Shown here: positions 26,724 through 40,100 of the stretch, one piece after another | Layout of the letters: every line of letters begins with the position of its first letter | Position numbering within the stretch: position 1 is the first letter of the stretch | Source of the DNA: Tubulanus polymorphus | Taxonomy: Eukaryota; Nemertea; Palaeonemertea; Tubulaniformes; Tubulanidae | Length of the DNA: 64,000 nucleotides | Direction of reading: 5' to 3' | Assembly (NCBI RefSeq): GCF_964204645.1 | Contig: NC_134029.1 | Location: forward strand, 2,365,001-2,429,000 | The notes under the pieces: model-generated | What the model was told of the DNA's origin: nothing | What the model saw: only the letters and a program-made list of their open reading frames with translations | The model's database searches: none | Position numbers and translations under genes: made by a program

Positions 26724-27472
26724 CGCATTAATTTCGCTTTAACGCCGAGTGTCAAAAAGCAGAAATTTCCCGGTATTGACAACTCGATATTGATGATACA
26801 TCGATATAATATCATATTTAGTAAACTACAATGCTTCAGTAATATCAAATCCGAATTTTGCATGGGACAGTACCTGCTACTTAATATCCTAAAAACATTT
26901 AAATCTGCAATATCCAGACTCAGATTAAGCGCACACTCTCTACTAATCGAGAAAGGGAGACACCTCAATCTAGCAAGGGAGAATAGGTTATGTGATAAAT
27001 GTTATATTGTTGAGGATGAATTCCACTTTGTTATGCAATGTTCAAAGTGGTCTGACAATAGAAAAACTCTCCTTGAAGAGTAATCTAGAGATTTTCCGGA
27101 ATGCACGTCTTCCTTAAATGAATGTAAAATTCAGAATCGTAATGTCAACTGTACAGATGGCGTATAGCCTTGAGAAATTTGTAAATGCTTCTTGCTGGAT
27201 TCAGCTATGTGTATGTATCTGATATTATATGACGTTGTTTATTGAATCAGATTTTTTACTTGTATATACTCATATGAACAGTCTCGGACTATTGAATCCT
27301 AGTCATAAACTAGTGACTTAAATCTCATCTCGTTTCTTTCATCTCCTGATATATACTACTCTTCTTTTTGACACTTGATTCTTGTTCTCCTCTTTATTGT
27401 AAAAAGCCAATAATGTTATTTATCTATTACGGTGCTATAATGATTAGATTGCATTGAATTGAATTGAGTATA
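26724..27472 (+). mobile_element. 5'-truncated, decayed non-LTR retrotransposon (LINE ORF2 C-terminus and 3' end)
   Basis: The frame 26724-27083 (stop at 27081-27083) ends in a conserved block: 'SRLRLSAHSL.IEKGRH', then a zinc-knuckle-like C-X2-C-X7-H-X4-C (first Cys codon at 26991, last at 27039) within 'EDEFHF'. This is the region downstream of reverse transcriptase in many animal LINE ORF2 proteins. The conserved last stretch seems to continue in another frame at 27142-27222 ('AYSLEKFVNASC'), implying a frameshift plus a premature stop. The 3' end is AT-rich and closes with ATTGAATTGAATTGAG at about 27452-27467, a short-repeat tail typical of L2/CR1-type elements. Catalytic RT and endonuclease domains are absent, so it is a dead 5'-truncated copy. 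The clade is uncertain. Confidence 0.85.
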
Positions 27473-28010
27473 GTATATTGTAATGTATGGCGTAGTTAGC
27501 GCCTTTCCTATTGATATTATATATTCGTACTTGTGGCTGTGGCTTCGAAATAGCAACATAATTAACACTATTAAAAAGCGTATCCTTGTTACTCGATGAA
27601 GTCGTTAGTTGCTAGTTGACAATTTAAACAGTAGGTATATATTTACGTCGTGTGTTTAGTCGTGTAAACACCAATAGTATTGATGATTGAAGGCGATTGA
27701 GAGGTGCTCCGTAAGTCTTGGAGAACGCGGATACCAAAACTATCGCTATGTGTGTCGCAATCATTTGCTATGATTATTACGAGAATAATCACGACTGTTC
27801 GGCTCGCTACCGATAGAGTCTCGAATACACCTGCAATGAACGAGAGGTTGTTGTTGTTGTTGCTGTTGTTGATGTGATTTGATGTTTACTCGTGAATCGC
27901 TGGTATTCATCGGGTCTGATATCGGGTAGCGATTTGGCTTCTGATTCCACTTTCGCTCGTATGAGTGCGAGACCGTAGTGGTCGCGTCTCTTATTCGACC
28001 ATCGATGAAG
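27473..28010. other. No gene seen
   Basis: Includes a short TTG repeat (about 27848-27872). Otherwise unremarkable. Confidence 0.55.
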
Positions 28011-28370
28011 TTAATAGAATCTCAGAGCGACAATTTGATTATGACAAGTCGTTGTAGACGTCGCTGTTTCACCGAGAGTTTGTGGGATGATGATAATGAT
28101 GACTCCGAGTGAAATTTCTCTCCAGAAAACTGGCAGCCATGATGATTTGACCTCTATGATTTCTGCGAGGTCATCGTTTCGCAGACGGGGAGAGGAATGA
28201 AGTATGTTGGTCAGTGACATGAAGCCAATTACGAGTTGACTCGACGCTAATTCAGTGGTCGGTCTTTTTATCCTCAGAATCAAAGAGCCATGTCGCTTAT
28301 TTGTCGCGCTCGGTAACGTCGGTTTTACGAATGACCCCAAACTAGAAACTGTTTCATCTGTGAACGACAT
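28011..28370 (-). other. Possible coding exon or chance frame, 119 codons, unassigned
   Basis: An ATG frame on the minus strand with mixed, fairly gene-like codon use encodes MSFTDETVSSLGSFVKPTLP and continues through two hydrophobic stretches (SSQLVIGFMSL; ISLGVIIIIIP). The arrangement faintly recalls the start of a small multi-span membrane protein, but no family motif is decisive and the run of isoleucines comes from a short ATC/ATT repeat. No clear splice donor was identified at its end. It may be a first exon, a decayed exon or chance. Confidence 0.2.
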
Positions 28371-31300
28371 CTTCTTCCATTCTGAAAGATTTTTCCGTAA
28401 TCATGTTGTCGAGCAGAGACCCGCCTGATTGGACCCTCGAGGGTCAGCAGCGTCTTTGAAAATCGACTTTGCCAATTATGAACTCACTAAACACTGGCTA
28501 ACTACGCGTAGTGCGACGACGTCTTGCGTCTTAGTTCCAGTCTCTCCAGTGCTTTCGGTATCGACTTGATATTGATGGCGATCGCGTTGGTTCGATCGCT
28601 GTGACTATCTTTCTGACAGTTTATTCCCTATTTATCAACATCCCATCTCAGAAAACTCTATTATGTCTTCATATATACAGTAGACTATTTACGCTAAGAC
28701 GTTGAGAGTAAAATGGAACATTTTGCTGATTTGAATAAAGCTTGAAATGCATAAGCGTTTTCATACAGAATAAAACGTGAATCTAATAGACTAATCTACG
28801 GTTCACATGATGTTATAGCTGAGTGGGATTGTATGGCATTTATCGTCATCATTTTTTTGAGAGTTTTGTTTAGAAATTTCCGCAGCTTTCGTGGAAATCT
28901 TAGCGCTCATTCGTACGGTTAAGCTGATACTCGGGCGATACATAGTTCTGAAGAAAAGTCTCCAGCAGTTTCTTGAACAATATAATGACAGGTTGAGTTT
29001 CTATGACTTGTCAAGCATTAATAGTTGTAATTGCTTTGTTCATACTTACACCATCTCCTCAAACTATTACTGAATATCAATGGGAAAAAATGATATCGTG
29101 AATATGAAATGTCAGACAGAGACATTTGTGGCAAACCAGCAGATCTATTTTTTTCTAGAAATATAGCCAATTACTAAAATGTTAGAATGTTATGCATTAG
29201 AATTCATATGCTTGAAATTTTGAATATATATATCTGATTATTGAAAATATATTTCGATTTTTTCTATCACGCAAATATCAGAGGCGGTGCGTCTGAAAAT
29301 TAGATATCATTTACTGTAGACGTTGCCCGTTAAAATATGTGAACTTCTACCCCTTAAGGGCACGGTCGGATTATCCGCATGAAAAGACTAGAAGTTGTAT
29401 TATTCAACGGTATACTCGAAGGCTGGGGGCAGAGTATTGAAAGGGGGATTTGTTCACCAATTTGCTCTCGCGTTAGGATTAGAGCTCCGAATTGCAAAGA
29501 AAGTAACCACTTATAAGTCGATAAACAGATTTCACTCCTTTTTGAAAGCGTTTTGTTATTCGATTATAAAGTACTTGATAATTTATGACGTTAACAAGAT
29601 GAAGTACACACCGCACATGCATTAGCTAATTTGTGTAAAAATTCTTATGGGTCGTTAATTTTCGAGTGATGAATATTTTGCCGAAGGAGACAAGAATTCT
29701 AAAAAGGCATTTTTCCATCCAATTTGCGATGATTCACGCGTACGGATTGCTGCCCATTTGGAAATTTAAGTATGTACCTGGCTTACGTGAGATCGGTATT
29801 AGACAATCATCTTAACCGATATATTATATAGCCTTATCTAATCTGATACTCCGGATTCTAAGATCTTGTGAAATTCCCGGTATTTGACTCATTTTCCAAT
29901 TGAGATTGATACGAACATCGACTATGATGATTTCTCCTATTTCATTCGCTATTATAACGATATCATCACCAACAGTTTAGAAAATTCGCATCCGTCGAAA
30001 TCTCCGCTTAGAAATCTGAAGCATGAACAACAAATCGGATTTCGCCGATAGATTTTTGTCTCATGTCTGTGTAACGTCGATTCGGTATACCCCTCCTTGC
30101 TGGATAGTGTTACAGCAATTTACCTCTGACATTAAAACTAGAGTCGTTTATATCTACTTTTTATTCAGTGTTAGTCGATAATATTTCAATATTTCTCGTG
30201 AATTCGGTTGATCTCACTTGACTCTTCAAAAATATAAGATGTCTGTCTCGGAGAAAAATCAGTGATTGAATTTTCTGTTGATTGAGGTCTTAAAGTATAA
30301 TTCAAGATGCATTGAAAGTTACCTCAGTTAGATGAAGAAAACAGTTTTGAAATGGAAATATCGTTGAGAAACTTTGAGAAGTAAAAGTTAGGTTACGTTT
30401 AATGCATAGAAAACGTCTTAAGAAGTGAAATTTCTGTGATGTAGTTTCGAAAAGAAACAGCGAACAGAACATTCCTTTCAAATCGATTCTACGCCTTTTA
30501 TCAAAAAGTCATATATATATAAAAACTATAAAATTCTATGATATTTTGCTTCGGCGGGACCTAAACTCGCTTACTACAAACCTATATCAATATACCGTTA
30601 CTATTAGATATTTATCTTATACCTTTTTGTCGATGAAGTATTTTTTCTAGTCTGGATGCTTGAAACAGTACATGTACTAGATATTTCTAGCCCTGTCGAT
30701 ACGCTGGGAAAATGTATTCGCGTCCAGGGTTAATTTTTGCGCAATTATATTCGACCTGTTTCGCTAAATTGGTAATTTCCTTTTCATAAGTTGTCGATTA
30801 CGCGGTAATTATCCATATGTCGAGATTTGTCGCATAGAGCGCGGCCTTTCAGAACATCCAGTAAATTTCTGTCGTCTCAGTGGAAGAATTAATTACTAAA
30901 TGAGTTTGTGTGTTTGTTGAGTAAATCATATCGGAAATTCGGTTTATAATAGACGATCATCCACCGAGTTACTACTGATCATCTCTATACTCACTTTTTT
31001 GCTGACCGAACTGGAATCGAGCGAGCACTCCTGAAAAAAAAATCAACCTTCGATCTTTTAATTGATTACGTGTTGAAATAAAGATTTCCGCGCTGATGTT
31101 GACTCGTAACCGGAGACGGTGGATTCGTTTTCTTCGCTCGTCGTCGCTGCTAGTAATAATATTGACAATGCGCGACCGGCTACAACCGGCTTTTTATGGC
31201 CTGCACGCAATAGCGCACCAATTCAAGCCACACGTCCGCCGCATCGAGTCGACGAATAGAGGCAGTTTTTCCGCTGAAATTTCCCCGTCTACTTAAAAGA

Positions 31301-33059
31301 ACATCATCATTTCCAACTCGACTGTCTCCAACACCGCGTATACGTCTTTTGTCGTAGATTCGTGACAATAGGATACCACAAGGTAACGCGATACGCACAG
31401 CGTCAGTCTAAAAAAAACCAACCACCATTAATCAAATCTCTAGCGCTAAAAATGCGACAACAGGCGTTTTTTGGTTTAACGGGAAAATCTTTTTTTCACC
31501 GTGAGGTAATCGTGTTGTCATCATCAGTGCGATAACGATGATAATTGTCGAAGAGAAGGAGAAGAAACCCTCGTGGTTCTGTTACTGCGTGTTTTAGAGG
31601 TTAGTCAGTGTTATAGTGAACGAAGCCTGTAGAAAGTCGTCGTGTCATGACGTGTGTAAGCCACAAAAAGTCGGTAATAGAACATGAGACAAAATAAGAA
31701 GAGCGGCAGCGATACCGCTACCATCGCCGCCGAGTCTTCAGTCTTATCTCTTTGCCGGTGACTAATATGACAGATGACTGATGATATATTGGATGTTTGA
31801 TATATTGCAACAAATCTTCATATGTATAGAGTGCCTGGATTCTTCGGGAGACAATAAGATACAGGTATTTGTGTAATTGATTTCATATGGACTAGTTTTC
31901 TGATATGGACTAGTTTTCTGCCGTGAAAATGTCTGGAATATACGTCACGGATTCAAGGCTGATTGTCCCGGAGGTAAAAGCTCGACTCTAAAGCTTCTTA
32001 TTGCCTCTCATGAGCAGGGAATGTTATTTAGCTAGAATCTTTTGATACACATTTTTCTCATCCCCAGTGACAAGTGCGAGTTGAAAATGCATGTTCCGAA
32101 ATGCCACTCTTTGTTAGGTGGTTTAGTATGACATCATTCAACTATAGAGACGGTTTACCGTGGAGTGACATGCTATATTCAAGCATTTGTTATTCGCATA
32201 TTTTCATAGAAAGACATGAAAGTAAATTATTAGTTTAGATGTGAGGGTGGTTATGTTAAATTCGTCTACACAGAGTAGAATGAAGAACGGCAGTTTGCAA
32301 TTAACACGACGCAAACTCCTGCGCTGTTGAAACCAATCCACCTTTACAGCTCGACACGTTACTGAATATCAGAATATTGACTGAAAGCTTATTTAAGAAT
32401 TCCACGAATACACGTGATGAATTATAAATGGCGATCATGCGAAGTAAGCGAGTTGGTCCGGACAGAATTAATTCTGTGTCCGATCCGCGGCGTTAGAAGT
32501 TTCGTGCGTTAAGTTTGCTCATTTATCCTACTATACGTGACGATTTGTTTAATGCTCAGAATGAACTGATAAATGTTTCATGAATCGCTGATGAATGTTT
32601 ACGATGATGACCACGATGTCGATATCCCGCACTAACCCAACCATAGCACATCACTATACGCGTTATCATCGATAGTTAAACTATTGTAAGATTATGTTTC
32701 CCATCAGACCAGTTTGTACAATTGTAGTGAGTAATAAATATATACTATACTATAATATCATCAATAGTTTCAATATTTAGATTTTCTTTTGGACTTGACT
32801 ACAAATGTAGCCCGTCCTTATCGGTATTTCATAAAATTCAATTTCATCCCGAACCACGATCAATTTTGATGAAGAAAGCCTAACCCGAGGCAAATCATGA
32901 AAGCTTTCCGAAGTTATATATTACATAGAAATTTGTTCGCGCATTCTTATGTACTGGCGGTACTTTCATTCGTATTTGCTCGCGGGTTTCTTTGAAATTG
33001 GCCACCACAAACAAACATCGAGGGTGCAAATGTTAACTTTTATATTATTAAGACTTGTG
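28371..33059. other. No gene seen
   Basis: AT-rich intergenic or intronic DNA with the small tandem duplication at 31880. Open frames on both strands at 31096-31398 coincide with a CpG-richer patch and have no recognisable product. Confidence 0.5.
31880..31921 (+). repeat. Tandem duplication of an 18-bp word
   Basis: ATATGGACTAGTTTTCTG occurs twice head to tail, a small and probably recent duplication. Confidence 0.85.
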
Positions 33060-33200
33060 TATACCACAATACAAAGGGGAAAAAGAGTTCAAAACATTTG
33101 AGTTTTAGTAGTTTATTTCGACGTTTTGACTTTATTCACGTAGTTATCTTCAGGAATACAGTTCAGTACAACGCGGACAAAGTGTTTCATCAAATTAACT
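33060..33200 (-). repeat. Hammerhead-like dispersed repeat, copy B
   Basis: The minus-strand reading of 33117-33160 gives ATTCCTGAAGATAACTA, nine variable bases, then AGTCAAAACGTCGAAATAAA. It aligns without gaps to copy A, with about 38 of 46 positions alike over the core. The central stem is weaker than in copy A. Flanks belonging to the element are not delimited. Confidence 0.55.
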
Positions 33201-35377
33201 ACGACTCGCCCGTTATTTTGATAGTAAAAGGTCGATTCGTCTGTGAGATAGTGGTTACGATTCTCTTTCTCGGGAGAAATTACAAAAATAATTCGTGTTC
33301 AACACCAAACATAAGAAACGTAATTGGATTTTACTTCTGTCAAGCGTCGGAGCGACGTATGATGATTTGATTTATAGCGCACCTCTTTCGAGACGTGTTC
33401 CCAAATGAAACCGACTCGAATCTCACCTGTGTACTCTCGGTGAAGTGTTCGTTCCTAATAACGACAAAGAGGAATAGCCGTTATTTTCGCCGTACTATGA
33501 CCAATTTCGCCGCGGTTATTAGACGGTGTTATTCAAATGACAGACGAGTTGAATAGAACTTGCAATGGCTTAACGTTCACTTTGTCAATAACGTTTTTCC
33601 TGCCTCTCGTTTTTTCTTTTTTAAATCCTTTTCATCACACGAGGCCTTTTTCTTCCGCGTTCGCTCGTCTAAACGGCGCTCTTTCTTTTCGCTTTAATAT
33701 TTTCGCCGTCAATCACCTACCGCAGGTACACCGTACCGCAGTTCCACGCGCTGTTCTATTCGTCTCGCTCGCAAGTCCCGACGAGATCAATCTATCAAAC
33801 CGGTTCTCTTTGATTGAACGGACTAAATTAAAATGCTATGTTGCTTTTTAATATTTCATACGTTGCGGTAGTGGTGGAGTCTGTCACCGGGTACGACCAC
33901 GTGTACGACATCGAAGATTGTCGTGTATGCATTATACCTCACGAGGTTTTATGAGATTGCGAAAAGCGATCGTCGCTGATCGCCCATGATTGCTTTTGCC
34001 GTTGCAGGTTTAATACGCGATATTCATCGGCAGCTTCCATCATCAGCGCGGCCATGGCTACCTGAAATAAACGATCGGTTTATTTTGCGCAGTCGCGCGA
34101 CTATCCCGCTCTGTCACTACCTCGATTTCGTAAAAGCAGTATCTAAGATCGACAATGACGGCGAGGTGCCCATAACCCGAGCTGATAGCTACAGCATAAA
34201 TTGATTAAAAGCATTTCATTATGAAAGAAACTCTTTCCAATCCTTCGTTTTTGCCGAAAGCGCCGTTGTTAATTTATGACTAATTGTCGGTAGATTTTGC
34301 ATCAATTCGCGTCGATTTTTAACAACGATCAAACCATCTGCATTTTGCTGCTGCTGCTGCTGCTGTTGTTAATTGTTTTTCGTCAACACCACGTCTCGAT
34401 TTTTTTTCCTACACGCGCGATGTTGAAATTAAACGATTTATTTTCATCACTCATTCGTCGATGCAGTTATTTCTTTCAGGTGTATTTGTTTCCTTGCCGC
34501 CGCGATGGTTTTGCCTGCGGTTCATTTCTAGGTGATGTAGAAACCGCATCGACGATAGATAGATTCTAACCAGAAATATTGCATTAACACAAATCGAAGC
34601 GATTGATAAAAATGTGGTTCGAGGAAGACGAAACTTTTTATCAATACCGACTTAATGATGAAATGATTCAGAGAATTTGTCAACGTCTTGACTGCCACGT
34701 TGTACTCGTCTCACCTCTCTAACTACACGACCGATATCTGAGGTAATTACAGTCATCGTGCCTGCTTCAAATACGGGTTATTTTCGCGATCTTGACGGAT
34801 ATTGCATGAAATTTGATGACAGTGCAAGGACCGAGAAAGAGACATAACGTTTGGTGTTGATTTCCCACGGCAAACTTTGAAAATAACTTTAAGATAACTA
34901 TTCGTTCATTCGCACCCTTTATTATCATTTATTTTTGATCGATTTGAACAAAACAAAACAAAAATCGAAAATTCTAAATATATCTGCTTAAGTTTTTAGT
35001 TTCATGGCAATTTTGGTTTGTTTTAAATGAATAGTCGAACAGTAGCCGTTTAATCCATTAAAACATTGAATCATATCTTTACACGTGTCGCTCTAGTTAT
35101 TTCTGATTAATCGTTTTTCGGGAAACTGTAAATTTGCGCCACGATCAGCAAAACCCAAAGAAGCAATAATTTCGCCTAGCGGGCTCGCGCTGGTTATAGA
35201 TGTATTGGCTTTGATCATTAGTTTGTGGCTATTCAGCTGGAAGAGAATTCATTACTATAAACCCATAACTAAAATATAAAAAGTATTTCATTACGCACGG
35301 CAAACACCTGAACGATTTATGCGTGACCGATTAAATCTATTTCAGTTCTTGATATCGTCGCGAGAGGGTGCGTTAGA
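33201..35377. other. No gene seen; possible conserved non-coding DNA
   Basis: Frames at 33537-33851 and 33986-34204 have no domain signature. Few obvious repeats apart from the CTG run, so comparison across species would be informative here. Confidence 0.45.
34348..34365 (+). repeat. CTG trinucleotide repeat
   Basis: Six uninterrupted CTG units followed by TTGTT. Confidence 0.9.
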
Positions 35378-35560
35378 TGACGTCAGTCAGGGCTTAAAGG
35401 TGAACCAATCAGTGACGTCACTGACAAGTTTTGATTAGTTCTATTGTAATTTAGAGCGAGTTGGATTATCAGAAATGAACTTATTTCTAGATTCAGCCAA
35501 ACCGACCAGAACTCCACTGGATCCAGAAGGGAAAATCATACGGGGCATGCCATGACGTCA
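35378..35560. promoter_or_regulatory. Cluster of three perfect CRE palindromes (TGACGTCA)
   Basis: TGACGTCA is present at 35378-35385, 35413-35420 and 35553-35560. The middle one is embedded in the 16-bp palindrome TCAGTGACGTCACTGA (35409-35424) and is preceded by CCAAT (35405-35409). Adjacent NF-Y and CREB/ATF sites are a known promoter layout. The cluster could also be part of a dispersed repeat. Confidence 0.4.
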
Positions 35561-37030
35561 TACTAGTTACTGCGTTGAAATTTGAAATATTCGGTATCAC
35601 TGGGTTTGATTTATCAATCACTTGAACTGATATCGAGGGTTTACGTTACATAGTTGGCTCTATACATCGATAGGGAAGATAATGATCTTCCCGAGTACAC
35701 AGTACCTGCGAGGGATACTATACACCTAACCCGATAGACTAAAAACTGAAGGTATATTCTGTGAGTACATCATCACACCAACCACACCGATCCGGTCTCA
35801 ATCGCCCGGGGCAACTGAAAAAGCAATTTCCAGCATTGGATTTCTAGTACGTGATGATTTCCTAGTTGTGGCGCTTGAACGCAAATTTCACTTGCTAAAC
35901 GCGGCTAATCCAGAGCTCTGAGTCAATTTCATCGAATGTAAATCGGCGGCAGGTGAACTGAGTTTCTTTCTCGGTTTTATTTGTCGTATTTAATGCGGCT
36001 GATAAATACGACGACGGTGGCGAGTGAGCTCGGGCTACAGAATATTCACTGGTGACGCCGCGATCGTCAACACAAGAATGTCATGCACGCATATTTTTCT
36101 GATTCGATCAAATTTCATTCGCACCGCGTTTAATCGAAATGGAAACCGAATTTATTCATTCACGGTGACGACGACTCAGACGCAGCAATGCGGCGTCGAG
36201 ACCGTCTTTCAAATTCCGTACGAGATGACGCAGGCAGGCAGGCGTCTATAGCCGGGTTCGTGCCGATAAGCGCCGCACGACATCGCAGAAACCGGTGTAA
36301 GATTTAATTTAGATTTACGGGTGTGCGAGGAATGGACTCACCCTCGCGCGGTGTATAGGGCTTCTGCGCCTCATCACTATTTGAACTCGACGAATTATCT
36401 TTCAGTGAAGATCATTAAATCTCGATTTACACGCTTTTACGTCGTCGATAAAATTCAGGCGATTTATTATAAATGTAGAATATTTCGAGACATCGTTCGA
36501 GAATCGATTTTCGTCTGAACATTAATAATTTTCTCGCGGATGATTTAGCGGTGTTTTTATTGCGCAAGTCGCACCGGTGTATGAAGAGAAGACTAGACAT
36601 TTATTGTAATTCACGTCGTCGATGCCTGAGTTGATGATGATCCTGCGCCGTCGAGCGACTCTGAATGATCAGTGCATAATGTCGGCGGCAACGCGTCAGA
36701 AAATTAACTGCATTAGCAATTAATCAACACATTTAAATTGGATTCGGCAATGATGCTGAATGCTTTAATGTATTTGCGTAATTTCCAAGTCAGCTCATTA
36801 TCTCTCAAGAAGTGCTTTTATGTTCTGACTTCATTGCCAGTACATATAACAGTGTATCAGCTCGGACCTGTATCCCGGCTAATTGTCTACACAAACAGAG
36901 GACACATTTTATTGTAAACCCTTGTTATAGGGGTAGATTTTATTATAGCAAGCCTTGTTTATTATGTCTGAGAACCGATCTGTGCCAAAACTTCCTAAAA
37001 AGCTTTCGTCGTTCTATGTTATAATGTAAA
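35561..37030. other. No gene seen
   Basis: CpG-richer than average around 36000-36300, including a short GGCA tandem near 36232. No gene features. Confidence 0.5.
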
Positions 37031-37109
37031 GGGGCCGTTTTCGCAGAACGACTTGAAGTCAAGTCACTTTATTAGTCAACGCGCATAAGTCAGTCTGTGA
37101 AATGGCCCC
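37031..37109. mobile_element. MITE-like fold-back element with GGGGCC ends
   Basis: GGGGCCGTTTTCGCAGAACG at 37031-37050 is mirrored by an imperfect inverted copy ending GGCCCC at 37109 (GGGGCCATTTCACAGACT on the minus strand). An inner ACTTGAAGTCAAGT palindrome lies at 37051-37064. The size is 79 bp with no coding capacity. Its ends resemble those at 48.5 kb, so both may belong to one broad class. Confidence 0.5.
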
Positions 37110-40100
37110 CAGAACCGCTAAAACCCGAACCATTAACACACCGCGGAATAAATTCATTATTACGCTTCACCTGTCTCCCGCAAAAACATATGGACAGATC
37201 ATGGTTAGCAGGTGATGATGGTTTCAGAGCGTACAGGTGCACGATGAAATAACGGCGAATGAACCTTTAATTCCCGGCAGTAAAACCCATCACTCATCTG
37301 AGAACATCGCCAGTACGAGTTCATTCGAGCTGTAAATTCTATACAAACATCGCGTCTGCGGCAGAGTAACTGTACGAACGAATCCAAGAAACTCACATTT
37401 CTATATCACGAATATTTCGTGCGTTTCGCGGATAAATATTTTGATGAATTTCTTTCGAGTATCACGTCAAACGTGTTTACTAAAGCCTTCACTATTATTT
37501 ATATAGGTATCTCACGCATAGTTTGTTTCATTTGTCCAGGAATGTTTCAACTGTTACTAGTATAAATGTTGACTTTGCGGTATATCATTGCCGACATGTT
37601 TTAGCTTTTTTATCATTATCGTAGCAAATACGGAAAGAATAGCCCATTTAGTGCTGTATCAATTAGTCAGTCAATAATTACTTATGATTTCGTACATCAT
37701 TTCCTAGTTCTTTTGAATACATAATATTCAATTCCATTAATCTATGGGTTTTTTATCCTATCCGGGAACTATAAACAAGACTTATATTCCGTAATCCTAT
37801 TTTCTCCCGAGCAACAACAGAAAATTTCCATAGCTAGGACTGATCGCTAATGCCGATACGGGATAGACCCTAGAGTTTTAAAAATCTGGCCGCTCTAATC
37901 TGGAGGCAGGATTCTCAAGCACACACGAGCTCGCTGAGTTCCAAACGGCGGAAGAATGTTTACATAGATTAGCCGGGCGAATTCACCGTGGTTTCCGCCA
38001 TAGTCTCTTTACCTCTGTACCTTCTCAAAACATCTGAAAACAATATCTGCAAGGTATAAATAACTTCACAAACGCAGATAAAGCCCATCGAGGAATCTTG
38101 TACGAGTAGTAATTTTATCTGAAAACATGGTTTTTCTGGTAACGCGCCGGTCGTGTTACATCGCAGCGATTTATCTCAACATCTTGTATTCATTGAGAGA
38201 CGGGATTTTCATTCTTATTCTTTCTCGTTTCGTAATGGTTTTCGCCCGAATTGCGAGCGAGAATGCCGTCGAATCATACCCGCGCAGTTTATTGAATTAT
38301 GAGCTGATAACAGAACCTGAAATTGTCTTCAATCAGATACTTGTAAAAACGTGGAAATCACTCGGTATAATGTTACCTCATCACATAGACAGACCGAGTT
38401 GTTAATCGCTCATTCGTCATCGCTTCCTCGTCTCGCAAAAAGTTATTCGGTAAACAGCCTTTTCATATTGATAGCCTCGACTGAAACCTGAACAGCGCAT
38501 TGAACCCATTATAGTCTTCTATATCAAATAATAATTCGCGTTTTTCTAAATCCCGGCTGTTTTGATATTCATCCCAATTAAAACAAAAACCCTACAGACC
38601 GATAATAAGACAGCCGCCACTAGACGGTGATAAAGTTTAACAAAGCCTGAAGCTCTTCTTCAGTTTGAGATAATTTTAAGGGTTTTTTTTTCTAAGATGG
38701 CCGGTAGGCACCAAACTAAATGGCAGTAATAAACAAAATAAACTATTATTTTTCGGAATGCTCTTAAAGTATAAAAAAGTTGAAGAAAGTACTGGTGTAA
38801 ACTATTTTATATTGATTAAGAGTGGTACCATTAGTAAATGTCGTGGAAAGTAAAAAAAATTGACAAAATGTAATCGACTTTTGAGATCTAAGTGAATTTC
38901 TGAAACAGTGCATTTCTTTTTGGTTAACTTGAAACTTCCCTGAGTATTTTTTCATTATTCAGTCCGTTGTGTTGCAGGCTTATCGTATCCCCCTGGTGTA
39001 CTGGAAATGCGTGAAATAAACCGGCAATGCCTCGTAGACGAACGACTGAATGGACGGGCTTCGCCTTTGAAATAGGAACTGATTATTTGCCAGTTTCTTT
39101 TTCTATGTTTCACTTACAGAGATATCTTTGATGATAAACTGGCAAAAAAAACTGAACGACTCAATAGAGATAGATTTACAAATGGTTTATCTAGACTCAC
39201 CGAATTGTTTCAATTCAAGAGGGGAATCTTTATGTAAATACTATAGATGCTCGGGTTAGAAATTCAACGCTTCAAAACAAAATCACCGCCAGGGTTTGGC
39301 AATAAAGAGTGAATTAGGGAGAAGAAAATGAATGGAAGTAAAGAATCCTAATCTTTGTAAGACGATATTGTTTAATGATGTGTCGGGATAAATGTTTTTA
39401 CGCACCAGTCTATCTTACTGAATCACCCGGCATATCCCTGTTAGGTTAACTAGGCTTTCATCAGAAATTCGCTTCATTGAACCCCTTTACAGGACACAGT
39501 TCTATTGCACGCAGTCTTTCATTGTACCTCGCCTCTGGATGTTCTACAAAATTAAATCCCAAATATCGAATCCCTTCCATCATTAAAAGAACCAGTAAAA
39601 ACAATTTCATTAAAGATCGATTGATTGATTTGTGATTTTTAAATATTTCTCCATATTTTGTAAGCAGCTTTGAGATTGTTTTAAAGTAAAGCGCTTTTAG
39701 ATAATTTCATTATCACTACTATTTCAATACAGTCTGTGAGTGGATTCTACCACGTACTGTAAGGCCCACGTTCAAACTCGACGTTTTGAAATTGTCGAAC
39801 CTTTGATGACGGCGGGATACCGTTTCAAAGGATTATACTAGTTTCAATATTCTATTGATACAAACTGACTTTCAACATCTCCATTCAAAGAGATTGTCGC
39901 CCACACTTAAATCGTTCATTAAAATGGGATTTAACTTAATCGATTCCAATATTGCAGCCAGAAAATAAAAATGGACGCGGTTTATAGTAGCGATACTCTT
40001 TGAGTTAGAATCAGTTCATTTCAATTTTTTTAACTTCACAACTAGCGGATCCGGATCCAAATACTAATAGTTTTGATCCACGCCGTATTTTCAGTCAATT

